The notes beneath the pieces are model-generated. The model ran no database searches and was not told where the DNA came from. It saw only the letters and a list, made by a program, of their open reading frames with translations. From Spongiactinospora rosea (GTDB lineage: Bacteria > Actinomycetota > Actinomycetes > Streptosporangiales > Streptosporangiaceae): DNA of 64,000 nt. How positions within the stretch are numbered: the first letter of the stretch is position 1; each line of letters begins with the position of its first letter. Made by a program: the position numbers and the translations under genes. Location: assembly GCF_003315795.1 (NCBI RefSeq), contig NZ_QMEY01000005.1:364318-428317 (forward strand), in the 5' to 3' direction. Positions 43,242 to 52,078 of the stretch are shown one piece after another.

Positions 43242-43441
43242 CCGGCTGAAATGGTTGTCCGATCGCGTGGCGAGTGCCACCATGGCGCTCATCCCGCGCC
43301 AGCACCGCTTCACATCAGCGGACCTTGACCTGGCCGACTCTGCGCAAAGTACCCGCACTTCGTCCTCTACGCCGAGGCCCAGATCGGCGTGGCGGGCAGG
43401 TCCGCACCGACACCCAGAAGAACTGCACCACTTGACCCAGC

Positions 43442-46400
43442 TCATGGGCGGCCGAGAGCGCTCATACCGTGCGAGAGGACCATCACGTACGTGTCGCCGC
43501 GCTGCGACGACAGGGACATCGGCTTCGGATCGGGCACCGGGCCGAGCGTGGGCAGACGCACCTCGTCACAATAGGTCGTCTCCACGAACAGGCGTAACGT
43601 CCCCCTGCGGGCCAGCACGGTGATCGTGTTGGTGCAGGGGGAGCCGGTGTCGATGGCCGTCGTGTATCCGGTCAGCGCGACCCGCTGCCTTTTCGCCTGA
43701 GTAGGGCCGGCCGGGTCGCTTGTCAGGAAGAAGGCGTACTGCCCCTGGCACGAGATGAGGACGTAGGCGAGGCCGGGGAGGTTCACGCCGGCCAGGCCGG
43801 GTCCATGGATCTTGAGTGTCGCCCTGAACGCGTAACCGTACGGGAAGCCCGAATAGGCGATCGACGGCGACAACGGCTTGTCCACCCACCGCGCGTCGTC
43901 CAGGGCGGCCCGTAACTCCTGGGACGGCGCCGGATCCACCGCCGGGCGCAGCGGTCCTGTGACCCCGACCCCCGCGAGCACCACGACCGCCGCACAGGCC
44001 GCCGCCACGCGCCTCGACCGGCCGGGTGCGGTGACGGCCCGTGCCCCGGCATGCGCGACGGGCACCTGGGCGGACTCCCGCCGGTTCGCCCCGGCCAGCT
44101 CGTCCCTGAGCCGCACATGGCGGAGCTGGTACCCCGCCCCGGCGCGCCGCAGGATCTCCAGATCGTACATGTCCCGTAGAAAGCGGGTGAACCGCCACGG
44201 GATCCGGCCACCGAGCGCCAGGCGGCACCGGCTGACCGTGAACAGGCCCCAGGGCGAGGTGCCGACGACCAGGGTCAAAACCATGACGATGGCGATGACC
44301 CCATATGTCGGATTGGTGACCATGCCGGTGACGGCGCCGCCCGCGACGCCGACCAGGACACCCGCTCCGAGCGTGGTCGTGCGGGCGGTTCGCAGGGTCG
44401 ACTCCGGGTCCATCTCCGGACGGCCTTCGACCCATACGGCCACGGCGCCGGCCGCGCCGAGAGTGAGTCCGGTGAGGGCGTAGGTGACCACGACCACCGT
44501 GCCGTCGAGCATGATGAACCTCGCGAGCGCCGCGTTGAGGGCCACGCCCATCAAGGCGCCCACGGCGAGGCCGAGCCCCGCCCACGACAGCGGCATAAGC
44601 AGCCGCCGCCTCCCTTCCGGCGAGACGCCCACGCCCTCCGCGTTCCGGTCGGAGCCGGCGAACACGATGCCGGAGATCAACCCGAGCGCGAGGCCCGCCT
44701 GCATGCCGTCCGCCGCTCCGGCGGAGGCGTTGCCCAGCGCGTCGGTTTCGAGGTAGGCGTACTGCCCGGGGAGAAGGAACCCGCCCAGACCTCCGCCGAG
44801 CAGCCCGCCGATCATCCCCGCCTTCACCCTGAGCCCCATGCTCCGCTGTAGCTCCTCGGCCCGGACACTCGTGCCCGGCCGGCGGCGGCGCAGGGCGAGC
44901 GGCCCGAACAACGCGCCGAACGCCGTCCCGATCAGGGCGGCGCTCGCGCCCGCGGCCGGCCCGGCGAGCACGACGGCGGACCCCGCCCCGACGACGCCGC
45001 CCGCCACGGCGAACAGGGTGGCCGCGGCGACGGCATGCCGCCCGCGGCGCGGGTAGCGCGGCTCGATCAGTCTGGCGGCCATGCCCGTGCCCGCCATGAG
45101 CACTCCCACGACGATCCCGACGGTGAGGGAGAACGCCCCGGCGAAGCGGAGCTGGTCGGCGAGGCCGTACCCCAGTGCCGCCCGCCAGGCCTGCAGCGCA
45201 CCGGCGGCAGCGCCGCCGGGCAGGCGCGTGGCATAGGAGACCTGGGCGCCCTGGGGAAATCCGCACACCAGTGCGGCGACCAGCCATGCCACGGCACCGG
45301 CGATCGTCCCCGACAGCATGGCGGCGCCCATGGTGGCCGTGCGGCGCGGCTCCGGGGCGAGCAGGCCGGCGACGATCGCCAGGGCGGCGCCGAGAAGCAG
45401 CGTGCCCAGCGTCTCCCCGGCCAGGCCGGCGAAGAACGCGCCCGGCAGGCCGACCGCGAGGCCGCCGTACATGCCGATCCGCGTCCCGGCGAAAAGGGCG
45501 CCCCCGACGGGGTGCCGGGGCCGCTCACCGGCCGCCCCCTTGTCCAGCAGCCACAGCAGCACCGCGCAGCCCGCCCCTGCGGCGACGCCCCAGCGCAACC
45601 CCGTGGGCAGGCCGACCAGCCGGGCGCCGTGGGCGACCACCGCCCCGGCGGCCAGGCCGCACAACGCGGGTACGAGCGGCCAGCGGTTCGGAGCCAGCTG
45701 GTGCAGCCGGCTCCAGCCGATGTCGTGCTCGTCGAGGGCGGCCAGCCGCCGTGCCAGGAACCGTAGCCACCGCAGGCTTCCGCGGACCGGCCAGCGGCCC
45801 TTCTTCCCGTGGTTGTCGATGCCGAAGCGATGGTCATCGCGAAGCACTTCGGGCGCGAAGGTGCCGAGCAGCATCGCTTCGATCGACTCCCGGTCCGGGA
45901 GCGCGGCGCGATCGGCGAGCCGCTCCGGTCCGGCCGACGGTTCGTGGCCGCCGAAGACCCGGTGGGCCAGGCCGATCATGAGCGGGGTGGACAGCGCCTG
46001 CGCGAGCGGACCTTCCTCCCCCTCCTCCGCGAGCCGCCGCCGAACCGGTTCCCAGGCCGGCCCCGAGCCGAGGTACGCCATCGCGGCCCCGCTGTCCACG
46101 GGCTGAAGCTGATAGACCGGAACCTTCGGCAGGACGTGCCCGGTGGGCTCCAGCCGCGCGTACTCCGCCGCCCGGCACGTCAGCACGAACGGCGTCGCGT
46201 CCTGATGCAGCCGCAGCCATTCGTCGATCTTCACCAGCGCCACCGGACGCAGACCGTCCCGGATCTCGTCCAGCCCGTCGAAGACCGCGATGATCCGGCG
46301 ATCGCCGATGAGCTTGTGGTACACCCCCTTGCCGTACCGTCTGCCGAGATCGGGGAAGTCCTCCGCGAGCCGCGACCGCATCCATTTTGCCGGCTCCACG

Positions 46401-46999
46401 CGATCCGGCTCCCATGACGCCAGCCGGAACACCACCGGCACCCGCGTCACGCGCGGCGCGGCCAGGACGCCCTCTACCAGCATGGCCGCAAGCGTGGTCT
46501 TGCCCGCGCCGGGAGAGCCTGTGATCACCACTCGCGGAACGCCGTCGCCGGGGTCGAGGAGCCGGCCGACGAACCGGTCGACCAGCGTGCCCACCGGCCG
46601 CCGCGCCGCCGGGGACGAATCGTCGCTCCACATGACGGGCAACGGCTCGGAGCGGTACACCCGGCCCCGCTCACGCCGCTCGCCCACCCGCCTGCGCTGC
46701 TCCACCGCGATCTCGCGGAGAACCGCGTCCAGCGGGTCTTCGGGGGCGCCGCCGTCGCGAGGCACGACCTTGGTGCTCTCGTACGCATGCTGGGCCCACC
46801 ACAGCAGCAGCGCGGCGACGACTCCGATCGCCACCGCCCCGGCCAGCCACGGCAACGGGTACCGCCGCATCGAGGGAAGCCATTCGGCCGTGTCGTCAAC
46901 GGCGAACTCCGACGCCAGACCGACCACCGCCGCGGCCACTCCTACCACGATCGCCGCCCCGGCCATCAGGACGAGCCACCGCCGACGCACTATGGCCAC
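43442..46999 (-). CDS. NACHT-domain membrane NTPase with C-terminal extracytoplasmic part
   Basis: 1185 residues. Two N-terminal helices (LMAGAAIVVGVAAAVVGLAS and WLAGAVAIGVVAALLLWWAQ), a NACHT domain with Walker A GSPGAGKT at 161-168 and Walker B IIAVFDGLDEI (Asp241, Asp244), then LTCRAAEYARL. Residues ~440-930 are a polytopic membrane part. IPWRFTRFLRDMYDLEILRR then YQLRHVRLRDEL is the C-terminal family motif also found in the NACHT protein at 25499. Unlike that one, it continues with a further helix (~1010) and ~170 residues with four cysteines, likely outside the cell. The start may be GTG 46999 or GTG 46990. Role unknown; related NACHT proteins include antiphage switches. Confidence 0.85.
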   Translation of the reverse strand: MAIVRRRWLVLMAGAAIVVGVAAAVVGLASEFAVDDTAEWLPSMRRYPLPWLAGAVAIGVVAALLLWWAQHAYESTKVVPRDGGAPEDPLDAVLREIAVEQRRRVGERRERGRVYRSEPLPVMWSDDSSPAARRPVGTLVDRFVGRLLDPGDGVPRVVITGSPGAGKTTLAAMLVEGVLAAPRVTRVPVVFRLASWEPDRVEPAKWMRSRLAEDFPDLGRRYGKGVYHKLIGDRRIIAVFDGLDEIRDGLRPVALVKIDEWLRLHQDATPFVLTCRAAEYARLEPTGHVLPKVPVYQLQPVDSGAAMAYLGSGPAWEPVRRRLAEEGEEGPLAQALSTPLMIGLAHRVFGGHEPSAGPERLADRAALPDRESIEAMLLGTFAPEVLRDDHRFGIDNHGKKGRWPVRGSLRWLRFLARRLAALDEHDIGWSRLHQLAPNRWPLVPALCGLAAGAVVAHGARLVGLPTGLRWGVAAGAGCAVLLWLLDKGAAGERPRHPVGGALFAGTRIGMYGGLAVGLPGAFFAGLAGETLGTLLLGAALAIVAGLLAPEPRRTATMGAAMLSGTIAGAVAWLVAALVCGFPQGAQVSYATRLPGGAAAGALQAWRAALGYGLADQLRFAGAFSLTVGIVVGVLMAGTGMAARLIEPRYPRRGRHAVAAATLFAVAGGVVGAGSAVVLAGPAAGASAALIGTAFGALFGPLALRRRRPGTSVRAEELQRSMGLRVKAGMIGGLLGGGLGGFLLPGQYAYLETDALGNASAGAADGMQAGLALGLISGIVFAGSDRNAEGVGVSPEGRRRLLMPLSWAGLGLAVGALMGVALNAALARFIMLDGTVVVVTYALTGLTLGAAGAVAVWVEGRPEMDPESTLRTARTTTLGAGVLVGVAGGAVTGMVTNPTYGVIAIVMVLTLVVGTSPWGLFTVSRCRLALGGRIPWRFTRFLRDMYDLEILRRAGAGYQLRHVRLRDELAGANRRESAQVPVAHAGARAVTAPGRSRRVAAACAAVVVLAGVGVTGPLRPAVDPAPSQELRAALDDARWVDKPLSPSIAYSGFPYGYAFRATLKIHGPGLAGVNLPGLAYVLISCQGQYAFFLTSDPAGPTQAKRQRVALTGYTTAIDTGSPCTNTITVLARRGTLRLFVETTYCDEVRLPTLGPVPDPKPMSLSSQRGDTYVMVLSHGMSALGRP

Positions 47000-47293
47000 C
47001 CCTCACCCGGTTACCCAGCGATCTCGCCCCGGTTCGTAAGGTAACGATAGGTCATGGCGGCGACAGGCGGGGGTCAGGTGCGGGTGAGGGGCCAGAGGCG
47101 GTGATTCCATCCGATGTCGCGGGCGCTTTCGCCGAAATCCGGCGCCGTCCAGGAGAGAGTGGACATTTCATCGACGGAGCGGAAAGCCCACCCTCCACCG
47201 GCTCCGCCACTCCTGGCTCACCTACCTAGTGTCATCCGCCTGGAATTCGTCGGATAGATCCATATGGTGATTGGTATGGCGCACCCAGGCCCG

Positions 47294-47806
47294 TCCGCGG
47301 TCGAGATCCGCTTATCCGAGACCGAGCGTGCTCGACTGGTCGGCATGTCAGCGGAGCCGTCGAGGGTGGCGGCGCGGGCAAGGATCGTGCCGGCATGTGC
47401 CTGCCGGGGATCGGCACGGCGCGGGTGGCGCGTGATCTGGGCCTTGCCGCCAGCACGGTGCGCAAGTGGCGTGCCGCTTGCGCCCGGGGCGGGCTGCAGG
47501 CGCCGGCCGACGAGGCGCGCACGGGCCGGCCCGAAGCGGAGTTGACGGTGTCGGCCGCCGAGCGGGCAGTGCTGCAGCGGTGGGCACGGCGGGCCGAATC
47601 CGCGCAGGTCCTGGCGATGCGCGCGAAGATCGTGCCGGCGTGCGCGGACGGTGAGGACAACAAGCGGATCGCCGAGCGGTTGCGGGTGCATCCGGACACG
47701 GTGTTCAAGTGGCGGCATCGGTTCCTGCGCCTGCGGCCGGCGGGCTGATCGACGAGCGGCGGCCTGGCCGCCCGCCGTCGATCGGGCTGGACCAGGTCGA
47801 GCAGGT
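47294..47806 (+). pseudogene. IS630-type transposase remnants, two DNA-binding heads in tandem
   Basis: Head 1: IRLSETERARLVGM, RVAARARIVPACA, then after a frameshift VARDLGLAASTVRKWRAAC and ADEARTGRP. Head 2: LTVSAAERAVLQRWARRAES, RAKIVPACADG, KRIAERLRVHPDTVFKWRHR, then after another frameshift LIDERRPGRPPSI. Each is the helix-turn-helix N-terminus of an IS630 transposase; the catalytic DDE part is absent. Inverted repeats were not found. Dead mobile-element DNA. Confidence 0.7.
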
Positions 47807-48074
47807 GGTGGTGTCCACGCAGTTGTGGCTCATCGCCGTCGACCCGCAGATCCGGCTGCGTGACATCGCAGCCAGGATCGGCTTCACCGAGCGGGCGGCC
47901 GGGCGCATCGTCGGCGAACTGTGCGAGGTCGGCTACAGCGAATGGCCCCGCCAGGGGCGGCGCACCCTGCCCGGCCGGTACTCTGCCGCCTCTCGGCCAT
48001 CGCGGCGTTCCCATCCAGGCCCCCTTGACCTGTTCACCACCCGGGGCCGGCGGCTTCGGCGACGGCGACGGTGA
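47807..48074 (+). pseudogene. Winged-helix regulator remnant
   Basis: Joined to the transposase fragment is QLWLIAVDPQIRLRDIAARI followed by GFTERAAGRIVGELCEVGYS, which matches the small actinobacterial winged-helix regulators (about 120 residues). The start is missing and the C-terminal part is out of frame. It is not a working gene as it stands. Confidence 0.55.
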
Positions 48075-48180
48075 GGTCCAGTGTGCGCCGCTGATGGGGT
48101 GAGGGAATGCTGTCCGATCGGGGATGTCCGTGACCGCGCTTCGATGGTTGCCTTGAGTAATCAACTGACAGCAAGAAGTG

Positions 48181-48507
48181 ATGACTGTGCGACTATCGGC
48201 CATCCTGGCTTCCCTCGCCGCCGCCGCCACACTGGTGCTGATCGCTCCCGGTCCGGCGCAGGCCGAGACGCAGGGCAGCTTCTACTGGCTCAAGCACGAA
48301 GGCGGCCTCCGCTCGCTGCTCGAGCCGGATGAGGGCAGGTGCTGGACCACCGACGACGCTGTTTTCGGGCACAACGACACCAACCGGACGATCATCCTGT
48401 TCTCGGCCGACGACTGCCAGGGCAGACTTGTCCAGTCGCTTCCGCCGCAGACGTGGACCGCGGAGCACCAGGAGGTCCGCTTCGAAAGTGTGTACGTCGT
48501 CCCCTGA
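48181..48507 (+). CDS. Small secreted protein of unknown function
   Basis: 108 residues. Signal peptide: VRLSAILASLAAAATLVLIA then PGPAQA, cleaved before ETQG. The mature ~80 residues contain two cysteines (GRCWTTDDAVFGHNDTNRTI, ADDCQGRLVQSL) and a C-terminal beta strand VRFESVYVV. It resembles small exported actinobacterial proteins of unknown role. GTG 48178 directly before ATG 48181 is an alternative start; AAGAAG stands upstream. A strong terminator follows. Confidence 0.75.
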   Translation: MTVRLSAILASLAAAATLVLIAPGPAQAETQGSFYWLKHEGGLRSLLEPDEGRCWTTDDAVFGHNDTNRTIILFSADDCQGRLVQSLPPQTWTAEHQEVRFESVYVVP

Positions 48508-48531
48508 AGCCCCTAGCGATCGGCGGATCCC

Positions 48532-48560
48532 ACGAGCGTGCGGCCAGGCCGCACGCTCGT
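48532..48560 (+). terminator. Strong terminator after the small secreted protein gene
   Basis: ACGAGCGTGCGGCC (48532-48545), A, GGCCGCACGCTCGT (48547-48560): a perfect 14-bp inverted repeat followed by a T-rich TGTGCGTTTC. Confidence 0.8.
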
Positions 48561-48987
48561 TGTGCGTTTCCACCGTGCCCACGCCGCCCGCCAGGACCAC
48601 TGGCCCGACGCTCCGCGCTGCACGCGTCAACGCCTATCTGGTGCGCTGTAGATCCGCAGGGACTACAAACGGCTACGGCCCTTCAGCGAAGCCGAGCGGG
48701 TCTGGCGGCGCATCGCCCGCCAGTACCCTCGGCTCTTCCCCTCTTGGGCATGGGCCGTAGGTTGCGTCCACGGAAGTCGTGTACGAGCTCGACCAGGTCA
48801 CAAGCGTCGCGGCAAGGCACGAAGATGACCACCGCGTGATCCTTCGAATGCACAGTCCAAGATCGAAGGAGACCAGGCGATGCCCCTGCCCGTGGACCTG
48901 CCCGCGGTGCTGTAGGTGGGGTGAGCGGGAGCGCGGCCGGCTCATTCCCGACCAGATGGCGACGTGACATGTGACGAACAGCCGCTC
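48561..48987. other. Stretch with no gene recognised
   Basis: About 430 nt between the terminator and the flavoenzyme gene. One plus frame near 48651-48750 reads RDYKRLRPFSEAERVWRRIA and continues for ~15 residues in a protein-like way, but it has no start and no family that I recognise. Probably a gene relic. Confidence 0.4.
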
Positions 48988-50145
48988 TCAGCTGTACGCG
49001 GTGATCGGTGGAATCTCGCCGGTGAGCAGGAACGCGCCGAGTTCCCGCGCCTTGTACGCGACGGGGTCGTGCACCGTGAGGGTGCGTGCGTCGCGCCAGA
49101 ACCGGTCGAGGCCGGTCGATCGGGTCGTCGCGCGGGCGCCGGTGAACTCGAAGATCCGGCTTGCAGCCTCCGTCGCCAGCCGGGTGGACACCACTTTCGC
49201 GGCGGAGATCGTCAGGGCGGCCCGGCCCCGCTCCGGCGCGGTCAGGTCGAGACCGCAGGCGTCGGCTTCCGCGAGGGCACGCGTCGCATCGTCGGCCAGC
49301 AGGCGTGCCGCCCGGAGGGTCGCGGAGAGCTCCCCGTACCCGGCGAGAACGTGCGGGTCGTCGACGGCTCGCCCGAGACCGCTGGCCGGCCAGGGGCGTG
49401 CGCGCTCGCGTGTGTACCGGGCGGCCTCCCCGAGCGCTCCCTCGGCGATGCCGACGAGAACCTGCGTGAGCACCGCCTGGAAGGCCAGCGACACCAGCGA
49501 CAGCCGGAGCCGGCGAGGGCTCGACTCGTCCTCGCCCGCCGGGAAGGTGCCCAGCACGTCGGAGCGGCGGACACGGACATCCTGAAGGACGATGCTGCCG
49601 CTGGCCGTCAGGCGTTGGCCCAGGTTGTCCCAGTCCGGTGGGTGCGAGAGCCCTTCTGCGCCGCCGGCTACGACTGCGACGAGGCGGGCCTCGCGGTCGT
49701 CATAGATGGTGCTGACGAACAGCCGGTCCGCGACCGCGCAACCGGTGGCGAACGCGCCTCGGCCGGAGATGGACAGCGTGTCGCCGTTCGGGCTGATCGT
49801 GAGCGTGTCGCGCGGGTTGCTGACCGCGGCCACGAAGAGCCGGTCGGCGGCGACCTCCTGCCGCAGGGAGCGGGCCAGTTCGGCGTTGTCGTACAGCGAG
49901 GCGCGCCACAGGTGCAGGTAGTGGTAGCCGAGGAGGTGCCCGATCGAGGCGTCGCCCGCCGCGACGATCCGGGTCACCGCATGCGTGGTCTGATGGTCGT
50001 CCGGGTCCACGGAGAGCAGGCCGCTGTCGCGCAGTAAGTCGATCTCGGCCCTGGGCAACCGGTTGGCCTGGTCGCGGGCGACGGCGTCCTCGCGGAGCCG
50101 TTCGGCGACGGTACGGGCGGCGGTCAGCGCTTCCGCCGGGGTCAT
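48988..50145 (-). CDS. Acyl-CoA dehydrogenase-fold flavoenzyme (DszC/SfnB-like)
   Basis: 385 residues. The fold is that of the acyl-CoA dehydrogenase type 2 group: EIDLLRDSGLLSV, GDASIGHLLGYHYLHLW, SISGRGAFATGCAVADRLFV, LQDVRVRRSDVLGTFP, and the C-terminal TEAASRIFEFTGARATTRST and GLDRFWRDARTLTVHDPVAY. The last motif is shared with DszC and with flavin-dependent N- or S-oxygenases; a catalytic glutamate of true dehydrogenases is not evident. In a biosynthetic cluster I infer oxygenation or desaturation of a small molecule rather than fat oxidation. ATG 50145 overlaps the MFS stop as ATGA. Confidence 0.82.
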   Translation of the reverse strand: MTPAEALTAARTVAERLREDAVARDQANRLPRAEIDLLRDSGLLSVDPDDHQTTHAVTRIVAAGDASIGHLLGYHYLHLWRASLYDNAELARSLRQEVAADRLFVAAVSNPRDTLTISPNGDTLSISGRGAFATGCAVADRLFVSTIYDDREARLVAVVAGGAEGLSHPPDWDNLGQRLTASGSIVLQDVRVRRSDVLGTFPAGEDESSPRRLRLSLVSLAFQAVLTQVLVGIAEGALGEAARYTRERARPWPASGLGRAVDDPHVLAGYGELSATLRAARLLADDATRALAEADACGLDLTAPERGRAALTISAAKVVSTRLATEAASRIFEFTGARATTRSTGLDRFWRDARTLTVHDPVAYKARELGAFLLTGEIPPITAYS

Positions 50146-51329
50146 CGGGAACCCGCCGGTGTGATCGTGGGACGCCGGAACCGGCGATGCAGCACAAGCA
50201 TGACCGCGGGTAACAGCAGGCACTGGGCGGCGACGGCCACCCAGAAACCGGGGAGGCGCCCGGCGGTCTCGAACACCTGGTACACCATTCCGCCGGCGAG
50301 CCCGCTCAAGCATGCGCCGGCGCCCTCGGCCAGCCGCTGGTGACCGAAGACGACCGCCGGTGAGCGGGGCGTGCGGGCGAGCGCCTCCAGAACGTTCTTG
50401 AGAAAGAGGACGGAGTTGCCCGCGCCGATGGCGACGATCCCGGCGGCGATCGCGACCTCGTTCCCGCCGGTGAACGCGATCATGCCGACGGCCAGGCCGC
50501 CGAAGCCGAGCACCACCGCGCGTGAGTACCGCATCCGCTCGACCCGGCCCGCGATCAATGGCTGCAGCACGACGAGCAGCAGAGAGTATCCCATCATGGC
50601 CGATCCGTAGAACACCGTGGACACCCGACCTTCTGCGTAGGAAGAAAGGTACTGGTAGAAGTGCATGTGCAGGTAAATGGTCAGGGCGGTGACCGCGAAC
50701 GGCGGGACCGCGAGGCCGTGCAGGGCCCGCCGTAGTGGCTCGATCGCCTCGCGGTCCTCGCGGGGTTCCTGCGGCAGAAAGGCATGCCCGATCGTGAGCG
50801 CCGCGTGCAGCGCGGCGGCGACGGCGAACATCCCGCCCGGGTCGTGGATGAACAGGGCACCCACCACCGGCCCGAGCGCGATCCCGACGTTGCCGCTGGC
50901 GTAGCTCGCGGACATCAGCCGCGGTCGCTCGCCCGTGCCCGCGCCGTGCACCATGTAGCCGCGGACGCTTGGCGAGTACAGCGCGGTGGCCGCCGACCGG
51001 AGGAAGAGCGCGGCGATCGTGGCCACCGGCCAGGCCCCGCCCGCGAGGAACCCCAGCGATGCGACGGTCTGCAGCACCATCGCCAGGAGCAGGGACCGCT
51101 GGAGCCCGAGGCGTTCTGCGACGGCCGCGCCCGGCAGTCCTCCGGCGAACTGCACGAGCGTCGCCAGCCCGAGGATGACGCCGACCTGGTCCATGCCGAA
51201 GCCCATCCGGTCGCGGAGCAGGACCGCCAGGTACGGGTAGACGGAGAAGCTGATGAGGTTGACCAGCGACCCGCTCCCCAGCAGGGCGAGTTGGACGCCT
51301 GTGAACGAGCGGACGCCACCCGGTGTCAC
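50142..51329 (-). CDS. MFS transporter
   Basis: 395 residues, about 12 membrane helices. Family signature near helix 2-3: GLPGAAVAERLGLQRSLLLA; further GNVGIALGPVVGALF in helix 5 and AIGAGNSVLFLKNVLEALAR. It resembles MFS drug/metabolite exporters rather than sugar importers. GTG 51329 overlaps the methyltransferase stop as GTGA. In this cluster, which also has a full ABC importer, the likely job is export of the cluster's product. Direction of transport is inference. Confidence 0.88.
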   Translation of the reverse strand: MTPGGVRSFTGVQLALLGSGSLVNLISFSVYPYLAVLLRDRMGFGMDQVGVILGLATLVQFAGGLPGAAVAERLGLQRSLLLAMVLQTVASLGFLAGGAWPVATIAALFLRSAATALYSPSVRGYMVHGAGTGERPRLMSASYASGNVGIALGPVVGALFIHDPGGMFAVAAALHAALTIGHAFLPQEPREDREAIEPLRRALHGLAVPPFAVTALTIYLHMHFYQYLSSYAEGRVSTVFYGSAMMGYSLLLVVLQPLIAGRVERMRYSRAVVLGFGGLAVGMIAFTGGNEVAIAAGIVAIGAGNSVLFLKNVLEALARTPRSPAVVFGHQRLAEGAGACLSGLAGGMVYQVFETAGRLPGFWVAVAAQCLLLPAVMLVLHRRFRRPTITPAGSR

Positions 51330-52078
51330 GCCGGCCGTGCCTTGATGCCTCGGACGATCAGGCGGGTGGCACGGGCGTCGTACGGGCCGCCGTCCAGGGT
51401 GCCGAAGCACTCGATCTCCTCGAATCCGGCCTGGGCGAACATTTCGCGCAGCTCAGCGGCGCTGTAGACATAGCAGATGAGCGAGGCGTGTTCGGCCCTG
51501 TCTCCCCGGACCAGCGTCCAGTCGGTGCGGTAGCGGGCCCAGTCGTCCAGGATCGTGTCACGCATGACCACCATGCCGCCGGGCACGTCAACGATCTTCG
51601 GAGTGCCGGCCCAGGACGCGTACGTCTCCTTGCTCAACAGGTCGACGATCAGCCGGCCGCCAGGGGCGAGAGACCTATGGGCGTTGCGCAGGACCTGGAG
51701 ATTGTCCTCATGGTCGTCGAAGTAGCCGAAGGAGGTGTACATGTTCACCACCACGTCGTACGCCTCTGGCGTCACGTGTTCGCGCACGTCCGCCTGCACG
51801 AACGACGCCTTCACCCCGGCGGCGGCACACACGGCCGCCGCGCGTTCGAGCAGCTCGCGATGGAGGTCCACCCCCGTCACCCGGTAGCCGCGGCGGGCCA
51901 TCGGCTCGGTGAAGAAGCCGACGCCACAGCACTGGTCGAGCACGCGGCTTCCCGGGGGGAACGCCAGCAGGGGTGAGGAGGCCACCACCTCGGCGGCGGC
52001 CCGCGCCCGCTCGGGTGTGAAGAGGACCTCCGAGAAGCCGGACCACAGGTTCATGTTCTCGTACCAGTTCACGGTCAC
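51326..52078 (-). CDS. SAM-dependent methyltransferase, copy 1
   Basis: 250 residues, class I fold: motif I VLDQCCGVGFFTEPMARRGY, acidic VTGVDLHRELLERAA, motif DVVVNMYTSFGYFDDHEDN, then LAPGGRLIVDLLSKETY. The usual DxGCGxG glycine pattern is DQCCGVG here, a conservative variant. It would methylate a small molecule (N, O or S). GTG 52078 overlaps the epimerase stop as GTGA. A close paralogue lies at 53220 on the opposite strand, so two related positions on one product may be methylated. Confidence 0.9.
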   Translation of the reverse strand: MTVNWYENMNLWSGFSEVLFTPERARAAAEVVASSPLLAFPPGSRVLDQCCGVGFFTEPMARRGYRVTGVDLHRELLERAAAVCAAAGVKASFVQADVREHVTPEAYDVVVNMYTSFGYFDDHEDNLQVLRNAHRSLAPGGRLIVDLLSKETYASWAGTPKIVDVPGGMVVMRDTILDDWARYRTDWTLVRGDRAEHASLICYVYSAAELREMFAQAGFEEIECFGTLDGGPYDARATRLIVRGIKARPA

